9,917 nt of DNA, from positions 1-9,917 of the forward strand of contig USLW01000052.1 of NCBI GenBank assembly GCA_900555605.1, in the 5' to 3' direction. Origin of the DNA: an uncultured Clostridium sp. GTDB taxonomy: Bacteria; Bacillota; Clostridia; UBA1212; UBA1255. The notes under the pieces are model-generated. The model searched no databases. It had not been told where the DNA came from and saw nothing but the letters and a program-made list of their open reading frames with translations. Positions 1 through 7,036 of the stretch are shown one piece after another. The translations under genes and the position numbers were made by a program. Every line of letters starts with the position of its first letter. The stretch's first letter is position 1.

Positions 1-509
1 CGGACCTGGCGGGCAAGTGGGCCATGGCGCCTGTTCCCGGCCATTATCTGGATGGAGAACTTGTGCGTGATTACTCCGGGGTTGCAACCAGCAGTATCAT
101 TATCAGTTCTACAAAATATCCGCAGGAGTCCTGGGAATTCCTGAAGTGGTGGCATTCAGCAGATGTACAGGCGGAGTACGGCAGAGAAGTGGAGGCGACC
201 TTTGGGGTGGCTTCGCGCTGGAATCCGGCGAATCGCCTGGCGGTGGAGCAGTTGCCGTATACGGCGGAGGAGTTGTCCGTAATATTGGCGCAGTGGGATT
301 ATTTACGCGAAAGTCCGAACGTTATGGGCGGCTATTATACCTCCCGTTATTTGCTCACGGCGCTGAATCAAACCGTTCTTCAGGGAGCCAACGCGCGGTT
401 CTCTCTGGAGGATGCGATTAAAGAGATCAACAAAGAGATGGAACGTAAGCAAGAAGAATTCGGTATTACTGATACGGTGCTGCGCGATCCTTCTGCGTTG
501 GCGGGATAA
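1..509 (+). CDS. Extracellular solute-binding protein of a sugar ABC importer, C-terminal fragment (5' end outside the window)
   Basis: The frame is open from the left edge (first full codon at 3) to a TAA at 507-509, giving 168 residues. The ATG at 24 is internal: coding continues before it as DLAGKWAMAPVPG, and the GKW-MAPxPG pattern is typical of the late part of family 1 sugar-binding proteins. Further family-like signs are the stretch SSTKYPQESWEFLKWW (the segment where these proteins bury the ligand-side helix) and the closing helix LEDAIKEINKEMERKQEEFG, which resembles the ends of large binding proteins encoded beside sugar permeases. The protein would act outside the membrane, delivering ligand to the permeases that follow 23 bases downstream. 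The N-terminus, the lipobox and the total size cannot be seen. The ligand is unknown; a saccharide is inferred from the neighbours. Confidence 0.85.
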   Translation, partial: DLAGKWAMAPVPGHYLDGELVRDYSGVATSSIIISSTKYPQESWEFLKWWHSADVQAEYGREVEATFGVASRWNPANRLAVEQLPYTAEELSVILAQWDYLRESPNVMGGYYTSRYLLTALNQTVLQGANARFSLEDAIKEINKEMERKQEEFGITDTVLRDPSALAG

Positions 510-532
510 AGATAAAGGGGGAGTATTTAGAA

Positions 533-1510
533 ATGAAACAGGATCTGGAGAAAAGCCCGAAGGAAAAGAGGCCGGCCGCGCCGAAAAAGCGTTTCTTCAA
601 TGTGGAGAAACGCTTCGGGTACACCATGCACGAGATCTGGGCACATAAGATGTCGTATGGGCTGTTGGCACCTTTCTTTATCATTTTTATTATTTTTACT
701 TTGCTTCCGTTGCTGGCATCCACTGTACTGAGCTTCTTTTATTGGAATATATTTGAGACGCCGGTTTTTACGGGATGGGAAAACTATGTGTATTTGTTTG
801 TAGATGATGCGCTGTTTCTGAAGGCCTTCAGCAATACGCTCTTTTACGCGGTGATCGTTGGTCCTACGGCATATATCGCTTCTTACTTTTTTGCATGGTT
901 TATCAATCAGGTGCCTTCTAAAATCCGGCCGGTTTATACATTGGCGTTTTTCGCGCCTTCCCTGACCAGCGGTATTGCGATGTCAGTTGTTTGGCTCGTT
1001 TTATTCTCAAACGACAGCGTGGGGTATCTGAATGCGCTGCTGCTGAATTTAGGCTTTATTTATGAGCCGATTAAGTGGCTTTCCGATGTGAACCTTATTA
1101 TGCCGGTTATCATTATCGTTTCTCTTTGGTCCAGCTTGGGAACCGGCTTCCTGTCTTTTGTTGCAGGCTTTACAAATGTTGATAAAGAGCTTTATGATGC
1201 CGCTGCTGTCGATGGGGTAACTTCACGGTTCCAGCGTCTGCTGTATGTGGACATTCCGCAGACCATGCCGCAGCTGCTGTTTGCCGCTGTCCTGCAGATC
1301 ACAAGCTCCTTTACGGTGGGCGCCATCAGCCAGACGCTGGTCGGCCATCCCAGTCCGGAAGATGCGGGTCTTACCATTATGCTGCATCTGAATGACTATT
1401 CCGGTCAGCGGTTTGAGGTTGGGTATGCCTCTGCAATTGCTGTCGTACTGTCCGTTTTGATATTGGGACTCGGCCGCGTATGTTTCAAAGTTTTATCGGA
1501 TAAGGAGTGA
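533..1510 (+). CDS. Sugar-type ABC transporter permease (MalF/LplB-like), first importer
   Basis: This 325-residue inner-membrane protein forms half of the transmembrane channel of a binding-protein-dependent importer. The N-terminal 40 residues are basic and cytosolic (KEKRPAAPKKRFF). Membrane segments lie near 42-69, 100-125, 135-158, 186-211, 250-270 and 293-317, as expected for six helices. The EAA loop that docks onto the ATPase is at residues 222-242: DAAAVDGVTSRF followed by a conserved Pro. It is one residue longer than in the other three permeases, a spacing also known in the LplB-like branch. The ATG at 533 follows the purine-rich site AAAGGGGGAG (514-523) by nine bases. The stop TGA is only seven bases before the partner permease, which fits co-translation and a heterodimeric channel. 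Length is normal for the family. Confidence 0.93.
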   Translation: MKQDLEKSPKEKRPAAPKKRFFNVEKRFGYTMHEIWAHKMSYGLLAPFFIIFIIFTLLPLLASTVLSFFYWNIFETPVFTGWENYVYLFVDDALFLKAFSNTLFYAVIVGPTAYIASYFFAWFINQVPSKIRPVYTLAFFAPSLTSGIAMSVVWLVLFSNDSVGYLNALLLNLGFIYEPIKWLSDVNLIMPVIIIVSLWSSLGTGFLSFVAGFTNVDKELYDAAAVDGVTSRFQRLLYVDIPQTMPQLLFAAVLQITSSFTVGAISQTLVGHPSPEDAGLTIMLHLNDYSGQRFEVGYASAIAVVLSVLILGLGRVCFKVLSDKE

Positions 1511-1517
1511 TACGAAT

Positions 1518-2387
1518 ATGCTGCAGGTTGATGTCGATTATCTAAAACGAGCGAAGAAGAGAAAGGACTATGCAGGACGTGTTATCCTGGTCTTTCTTAC
1601 ACTGGCGGGTCTGGTTTCTCTTTTACCGTTAATCTATCTTTTTACGACGGCGTTTAAGCCGCCGGAGGAATTGTTCCTGTATCCGCCAAAATTTTTTGTA
1701 ACGAACCCTACAACTAAGAACTTTTCGGACTTATCCGCGGTTACGGCAAACAGCATAGTCCCCTTCAGCAGGTATCTGTTCAACACGGTTCTGATTACGG
1801 TTGCGTATATCTTCTGCTTGGTCTGGGTTGTGACAATGGCGTGCTATCCGCTGTCCAAACATAATTTTCCCGGCAGAAAGGGTTTGTTTTCCCTGGTTCA
1901 GGTGGCGCTGATGTTTATTGCCGGCGCAGCGGCGATCCCTTCCTATTTAATTATTACATGGCTGGGAATCGATAATACATATCTTGTTTATATTATTCCG
2001 GGTTTGGCAAACTGTACCTGCCTGTTCCTGATGAAGCAGTTCCTGGATCAGGTGCCGAATGAGATTTTTGAGGCCGGAAAAATCGACGGCGCTTCAGAAT
2101 GGCAGTTGTAGACGAAAATTGCGCTGCCGCTTCTGAAAAACGCCCAGGCGACGGTAATCATTTTGACCTTCGGCGGTATATGGGGCGATGCGGCGACTTC
2201 CACGACGTACATATATGAAGAACAGTTGCGTACGCTGGCATTCTTCATGGGGACCATCGGAGGCGGAATCGCCAGAACAGGCGCCAGCGCAGCTTCCGCG
2301 CTGATTATGACGCTGCCGAGTATTATCATTTTTATTATCCAGCAGAGCCGTGTCATGGATACCATGGCCCATTCCGGCATTAAATAA
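1518..2387 (+). pseudogene. Sugar-type ABC transporter permease (MalG/LplC-like), first importer, interrupted by an in-frame amber codon
   Basis: The frame opens at ATG 1518 behind AAGGAG (1502-1507) and runs to TAA 2385-2387. It is broken once, by TAG at 2109-2111 (codon 198). Ignoring that codon gives a 289-residue permease of ordinary length. Membrane segments lie near 21-43, 87-111, 122-147, 155-176, 205-223 and 255-275. The EAA loop is EAGKIDGASEWQL-stop-TKIALP at 185-204, so the stop falls in the middle of the ATPase-docking loop. Protein-like sequence resumes in the same frame immediately after it (LPLLKNAQATVIILTFGG), so this is a point nonsense codon and not a frameshift or an insertion. 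The literal products would be a 197-residue truncated protein and an unstarted 91-codon remainder. Alternatives are amber readthrough or suppression, or a base-calling error. The surrounding sequence shows no other decay, so the change is recent or the gene is still used. Confidence 0.85.
2109..2111 (+). other. In-frame TAG codon inside permease 2
   Basis: The TAG is codon 198 of the permease starting at 1518, position 14 of the 20-residue EAA loop. The equivalent residue is Phe in the permeases at 7037 and 7924, and an aromatic is usual in MalG. A single-base change from TAT or TAC (Tyr) would produce it. All seven true stops visible in the window are TAA or TGA (509, 1510, 2387, 4489, 7019, 7927, 8898), so TAG is never used as a gene end here. 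The long neighbouring genes contain no in-frame TAG. Confidence 0.9.
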
Positions 2388-2401
2388 GGAGGGACAGCGA
2401 A

Positions 2402-4489
2402 ATGAAAATAAAAAGACTGATTTCTCTTATCCTGTTGTTCGGCTTTGTATTTTCAATGGGAGTTGCATCAACGGCAGCCACGCCGTATGCGAACTATTAT
2501 TTGTTGGAAAGCGATTTTGCGTTGCCGATTCCGGCTGCATATGAATGTATCAAAGTCATTGACTTCAAAACAAAAGAAGAGGGCCGTCTCAGTGCGCCGG
2601 AGGATTTGTTTATTGATGAGAATGACAGGATTTACGTTGCGGATACCAAAAACAATAGAATTGTCGTATTGAATGCAGATCATACGTTTGCGTTTGAAAT
2701 ATCGGGCAGCGGAACGTATGAAGAAGGGGATATGGCTGCATTGAAGGAACCGAGAGGCGTATATGTGGATTCTGACGGTACGATCTTGGTTGCGGACTCC
2801 GGTAATGCAAGACTTGTTGAGTTTACAAAGTACGGAAACTTCCGGTATTCCTATTCAACGCCTGACAGTGAAATTTTATCGGATGATTTTACTTACAGTC
2901 CCCATAAAGTTGCAAAAGACAGCCGCGGGTATATCTATGTGGCCTCTACCGGTGAATATAAAGGTATTATTATGCTGGGATCCGACGGCGTATTCCGTCA
3001 GTACTACGGCGCCAATAAAGTCAATCTGAGTTTATGGGATTCTATTGCGCGCGTTTTGTTCAGCCGTGAGGACCGGTTGGGTAAAATTGTAAATCTCCCT
3101 TATACCTTTAACAATATATACGCCGGAAATGACGGCTATGTCTACGCCACCACCACCGGTCTGAATGCTTCTCAGGTGCGGAAAATTAATTCTGCCGGTT
3201 CGGACGCGCAGTATGCGGGCTATGATTTTACTGACCAGAGCCTTATGCTGTATAACACAGTCAAGCAGAACTTCACGGATGTGGCGGTGGATAAATACAA
3301 TAACATGTATGTATTAGATCAGACCTACGGCCGTATTTATGAGTATGATGAATGGGGACAGAACCTTTTTGTGTTCGGTACCAACGGACTTGGCTACGGC
3401 CAGTTTTCCACCCCGACTTCCATCGCTGTGGATTCCCAGGGACGCTTATATGTATTAAATCAGGGCGCGGGCACGATCTCTGTTTTTGCGGCGACGGAGT
3501 TTGCAAGTCTGGTGCACGAGGCTAATTACTTGTATTCTGAAGGCCAATACGATGCTTCCAAGCCTTTATGGCAAGAAATACTGAACAAAAACAATTATTA
3601 TACGCTGGCATTGAGAAGTATGGGCGAGATCGAAATGCGGAAGGAGAATTATGATGCTGCAAGCGATTACTTCTATACCGCGGAGGACCCGACGCTTGTT
3701 TCAGAGGCGTTTAATGAAATCAGAACACTGTTTTTAAAGAATAATTTTTCAATTATTGCCAGTGTGGTAGTTGTTGTGCTGGTGGCCTGGGTGGTCTTTT
3801 TAAGCATTAAAAGGAATCGGAGACGAAAATATGGTGTTCCGCCGGAGAAGCATAATTTTATGACGCCTGTAAAGCATTTCTTTAAGAAAACAAAGCAGGT
3901 GGCCTTCCATCCCATTGATGGGTTTGAGGGCATTCGATATGAGGGACAGGGCTTTTATCGGGATGCATTCGGAATTATGCTGCTTTATGTGATTGTATCG
4001 ATTGCTTCCGCTTACTTGACCAGCTTTGTTTATCGAGGCGGCACGCCGCTTTCCATGATCGATCCCCTGCAGATTATATATATGTGCCTGCTTCCGTGGA
4101 TTGTGGTTTGTGTGGTAAATTACGGCGTGACCACCATTATGTATGGGGAAGGCCGCTTCCGGGATGTTATCATCGGCGGCGCTTACTGTCATGTTCCGCT
4201 GATGTATCTGCTGCTTCCCTTCGCTTTGCTGACACATCTTCTGACTCTGAATGAAGCGTCCCTGTTTAATCTTGCACAGGTCATTATTTATATCTGGGTC
4301 GTGCTGCTGGTATATTTCTGTATAAAGGGTGTACATGGCTTCCATCCTGTAAAAGCATTTGTGGTATTTTTCCTTACGCTGGTCGGTGTCGTCGCGGTAG
4401 CGCTGCTGTTTATGATCGTATACGGCCTGGCAGAGCAAATGTTCGATTTCATCATTCAATTTGGTAAGGAGTTGAGCTATCTTGTTTAA
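2402..4489 (+). CDS. Secreted NHL beta-propeller / TPR-like / Yip1-domain membrane protein
   Basis: This protein has 695 residues. A signal peptide is seen at 1-26 (MKIKRL, hydrophobic core, then ASTAA). Residues about 60-365 hold NHL-type propeller blades with the usual pattern of a hydrophobic-VD-xxGxIYVAD core: about 64-91 (IDENDRIYVAD), 115-142 (VDSDGTILVAD), 166-195, 236-262, 291-316 and 338-362 (VDSQGRLYVLN). Residues about 370-445 look like paired TPR helices (EANYLYSEGQYDAS, GEIEMRKENYDAAS). A transmembrane helix at 449-469 is followed by the stop-transfer run KRNRRRK. A C-terminal hydrophobic domain with helices near 522-543, 557-577, 586-611, 623-642 and 651-678 resembles Yip1-family proteins. 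The propeller should therefore lie outside the cell and the KRNRRRK linker inside. Such blades usually bind ligands or proteins, so a scaffold or sensor role beside the importer is an inference. The start is set by AAGGAGG (2386-2392), which overlaps the previous stop. Confidence 0.85.
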   Translation: MKIKRLISLILLFGFVFSMGVASTAATPYANYYLLESDFALPIPAAYECIKVIDFKTKEEGRLSAPEDLFIDENDRIYVADTKNNRIVVLNADHTFAFEISGSGTYEEGDMAALKEPRGVYVDSDGTILVADSGNARLVEFTKYGNFRYSYSTPDSEILSDDFTYSPHKVAKDSRGYIYVASTGEYKGIIMLGSDGVFRQYYGANKVNLSLWDSIARVLFSREDRLGKIVNLPYTFNNIYAGNDGYVYATTTGLNASQVRKINSAGSDAQYAGYDFTDQSLMLYNTVKQNFTDVAVDKYNNMYVLDQTYGRIYEYDEWGQNLFVFGTNGLGYGQFSTPTSIAVDSQGRLYVLNQGAGTISVFAATEFASLVHEANYLYSEGQYDASKPLWQEILNKNNYYTLALRSMGEIEMRKENYDAASDYFYTAEDPTLVSEAFNEIRTLFLKNNFSIIASVVVVVLVAWVVFLSIKRNRRRKYGVPPEKHNFMTPVKHFFKKTKQVAFHPIDGFEGIRYEGQGFYRDAFGIMLLYVIVSIASAYLTSFVYRGGTPLSMIDPLQIIYMCLLPWIVVCVVNYGVTTIMYGEGRFRDVIIGGAYCHVPLMYLLLPFALLTHLLTLNEASLFNLAQVIIYIWVVLLVYFCIKGVHGFHPVKAFVVFFLTLVGVVAVALLFMIVYGLAEQMFDFIIQFGKELSYLV
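4466..4471 (+). promoter_or_regulatory. Ribosome binding site fixing the TTG start at 4482
   Basis: AAGGAG lies within the end of the preceding gene, ten bases before TTG 4482. It supports a non-ATG start and translational coupling, since the TTG lies eight bases before the end of the upstream gene. Confidence 0.75.
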
Positions 4490-7019
4490 GAAGAAGAAAA
4501 AAGCAGCGCCGGAGCAATCCGGGGACGAGATTTCAAAAGTGACCCCTGATGATCAAAATAAATCGGCTGATGAAGCACCTTCGGCAGTGAAAAAGGTATC
4601 TGTGAAGGCAATCAAGGTCGTAGTCGCACTGCTCATAGTCGCTTTAGTCGCTTTTATCGCGATCAAGGTCGGCTTCGGCTCCAACAAGGATATTGTATTC
4701 TCCGATGATGCCATTATAAAATCGGATGTGCAGCCTTCCTTGGGGAAGGCGCTGAATGATGAAGGGCTGACCCTGTTTGCAGATAACGGAATTCTCCGTC
4801 TGGAATATTCGCCCAAGGATGATCTGTTTATTATTACGCATTTAGAGACCGGAAAGGTGTTCCGCAGCTATCCGGAGGCAATTTCGGAGATCACGCTGGA
4901 GGAGGGGGAAACCTCGGATATCGGCGCCTATTCCCGTACAAGGGAAACCGGACAGAGCATCACGTCCCCTGTCATGATCGGATATACAAAATCCGGTATT
5001 GACGGCGGCTTTGTGGTGGGTGTGAACCAGATGAAGCATGTAAAGACCGTTCATTTTATTGAGAACGGAGTCCGGCTGCAGTATGAAATGTTGGATTTGG
5101 AGCTGGAGTTTTCTGTGGAAATTACCATCGACGGGACTGCGCTGAAATATAAAATTCCGCGCAACGGCATCATTGAACGGCCTACGCATTCCGATGAAAA
5201 AGAAAACCGCCGGCCGCTTCTGGCTTCGTTAGGCGTACTGCCGTATTTCGGCGCGCATCGGGCGGATGACGAAGGCTATTACGTATCTCCGGACGGCCCG
5301 GGCGCACTGACTTATTTTAATGTGGCGCGGGTTACAAACTACAATGAATACAGTAAGAAGGTATATGGCCGGGATGAAACGGTGGACCAGTTGGATTCGC
5401 CGGATTACAGCAATTCTGCTCTGACCATGGGGGTATATGGCATTATGGATCAGGATTCCATGATTGCGGCATTTATTGATGTCGGGGAGTCGAATGCGCT
5501 GCTGAATATTGCAAATCCCGGAATCAGGAATCTGCCCTTTTACTCCATCTACTTTTTATATCAGTACCGCTATTATTATAAGCAGCAGATTTCAAAAAGC
5601 GGTACGATGTATGATATGATCGTTCCGGATATGACTATCGGTGATATTGAACAGACCATGCATATCAGTGTGGATACGGAAAAATCTGGGCAGACGGATT
5701 CTGCGGAGGCTGAACAAAGCTTTACCTATCGGGATCTTGCGGTTTTGACGCGGGAAAAGCTTCTGAAAAAATGGGAGACCAAATGGGGCATTAGCGAATC
5801 CGATATTATGGCAAAACGGTCCGGCGAAACGTCTGTGCCGGCGATGAATCTTCAGCTCTTTATGGGAGCACAGAATATTTTTGGCGGTATGCTGGATCAG
5901 GTTAATGTTATGACTACCTTTGACGATGTACGGACCATTTATAATGCCATTGCGGCAGACGGCATCAGTAACATCCGCTTTTCTCTGCTGGGCTGGCAGA
6001 AGGGCGGCTACTACGGGAATATTACCAATAAATATAAGCCTGACAGTGCTTTCGGCGGCAAGGGGGATTTGATAGATCTTGCGCAATGGGCAAAGGATAC
6101 GGGGATTGAGCTTTCTCTTGACAATAATCTGCTGGAGATTTACGGAAAGCCGTCCGGCCTGTCGCTGAAGGGAACCTCTCAAAGGGAGGCGGTTGTCAAA
6201 AGACCGAATACCTTTTATCTGGATTTCAATATTCCGTCGATGTCCGGTATTTATTGGTATACGCCCTTTTATATGATGAGTCCCGCTTACTATAATGCGA
6301 AGCTGTTGGCTGAGGATATCGACAAGCTGACAGATTACGGCATTACAAGCGTGGATCTCCAGCAGGTCGGTGATATGGTAAATTCCGACTACAACCAGCA
6401 GAATGCGCTTCTGCGCGTTCAGACGGTTAAAATGTATACGGAATGGCTGAAAAAATATAACGATCATTTTGACCGCGTGTCGGTTTATTACGGGAATGAA
6501 TACACGGTTCCCTTTGTGGATTCTATTTTGGATATTCCCATGAACCGTTCCTACAGCATTGTATTGGATGAGCAGGTTCCGTTTGTTCAGATGGTTTATC
6601 ACGGATTAGTCGATTATTATTCCTCTGCGCTTAATAAGGAGGATGATCCGCAGACAATGCTTTTACGGTCTTTGGAATACGGTGCCCTGCCTTCTTTTGA
6701 GTTAACGAAGGAAGAAAGCAAAGAACTGCAGAATACGTATTATTATGGATTGTACCGTTCGGAATATACATTGTTTACCGGGAGTGAGGGCGAACTCAAA
6801 AAAGCATATGAGATTGCACAGAACATCCTTCTGCCGCTGCGGAATGAGTCAATTGTTGATCATGCGCAGGCAGACCTGCAGGCATCCGTGTTTGTGACAA
6901 CATATTCAAATGGTACGCGTATTTATGTCAATTATGAATCGAGTCCGTATACAGTGACGTTGCCTGACGGTTCAACTGCTGAGATTGCGGCAAATTCATA
7001 TTATGTCGATGCGGCGTGA
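4482..7019 (+). CDS. Membrane-anchored DUF5696-like protein, possibly with a glycosidase-like barrel
   Basis: This protein has 845 residues. The cytosolic head is short and charged (FKKKKKAAPEQ, then acidic). One transmembrane helix lies at about 44-64 (IKVVVALLIVALVAFIAIKV) and everything after it should be outside the cell. Residues about 90-380 look beta-rich, like the sandwich domains that precede barrels in some glycosidases (LFADNGILRLEY, DDLFIITHLETGK). Residues about 475-700 alternate strands and helices: RFSLLGWQKGGYYG at 499-512, IELSLDNNLLEI at 542-553, SVDLQQVGDMVNSD at 623-636. Asp547, Glu552, Asp625 and Asp631 are candidate acidic residues, not proven catalytic. The family label comes from recall of overall layout and gene context, not a search. 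The start is TTG at 4482, inside the end of the previous gene (8-base overlap), chosen because AAGGAG stands ten bases before it and no ATG fits. Glycan cleavage or binding is an inference. Confidence 0.75.
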   Translation: MFKKKKKAAPEQSGDEISKVTPDDQNKSADEAPSAVKKVSVKAIKVVVALLIVALVAFIAIKVGFGSNKDIVFSDDAIIKSDVQPSLGKALNDEGLTLFADNGILRLEYSPKDDLFIITHLETGKVFRSYPEAISEITLEEGETSDIGAYSRTRETGQSITSPVMIGYTKSGIDGGFVVGVNQMKHVKTVHFIENGVRLQYEMLDLELEFSVEITIDGTALKYKIPRNGIIERPTHSDEKENRRPLLASLGVLPYFGAHRADDEGYYVSPDGPGALTYFNVARVTNYNEYSKKVYGRDETVDQLDSPDYSNSALTMGVYGIMDQDSMIAAFIDVGESNALLNIANPGIRNLPFYSIYFLYQYRYYYKQQISKSGTMYDMIVPDMTIGDIEQTMHISVDTEKSGQTDSAEAEQSFTYRDLAVLTREKLLKKWETKWGISESDIMAKRSGETSVPAMNLQLFMGAQNIFGGMLDQVNVMTTFDDVRTIYNAIAADGISNIRFSLLGWQKGGYYGNITNKYKPDSAFGGKGDLIDLAQWAKDTGIELSLDNNLLEIYGKPSGLSLKGTSQREAVVKRPNTFYLDFNIPSMSGIYWYTPFYMMSPAYYNAKLLAEDIDKLTDYGITSVDLQQVGDMVNSDYNQQNALLRVQTVKMYTEWLKKYNDHFDRVSVYYGNEYTVPFVDSILDIPMNRSYSIVLDEQVPFVQMVYHGLVDYYSSALNKEDDPQTMLLRSLEYGALPSFELTKEESKELQNTYYYGLYRSEYTLFTGSEGELKKAYEIAQNILLPLRNESIVDHAQADLQASVFVTTYSNGTRIYVNYESSPYTVTLPDGSTAEIAANSYYVDAA

Positions 7020-7021
7020 GA

Positions 7022-7028
7022 GGGGAGG
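7022..7028 (+). promoter_or_regulatory. Ribosome binding site fixing the TTG start at 7037
   Basis: GGGGAGG lies between the TGA at 7017-7019 and TTG 7037, with eight bases of spacing. The other nearby TTG, at 7033, is in a different frame, so this site decides the start at 7037. Confidence 0.75.
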
Positions 7029-7036
7029 TCATTTGA

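Noticed and set aside
510..532. Possible terminator or promoter between the first binding protein and permease 1
   Set aside because: The 23-base gap has only the ribosome binding site; no inverted repeat with a T-run and no room for a full promoter.
571..584. GC-rich palindrome GGCCGGCC near the start of permease 1
   Set aside because: It is within coding sequence for a basic Arg-Pro-Ala segment, lacks flanking structure, and is short enough to occur by chance.
2112..2387. Separate small gene after the amber codon, for example starting at TTG 2163 or ATG 2247
   Set aside because: No ribosome binding site precedes either start, and the translation is the direct in-frame continuation of the permease. 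It is kept as part of the interrupted gene.
3800..4459. Antisense open frame of 219 codons on the minus strand
   Set aside because: It is opposite the Yip1-like domain, with a low-complexity Gln/His-rich translation and no matching ribosome binding site; treated as a shadow.
5592..6602. Antisense open frame of 336 codons on the minus strand
   Set aside because: It lies wholly opposite the conserved DUF5696-like gene, its translation is rich in His, Arg, Ile and Asn with no recognisable motif, and its length is explained by codon bias of the sense gene.
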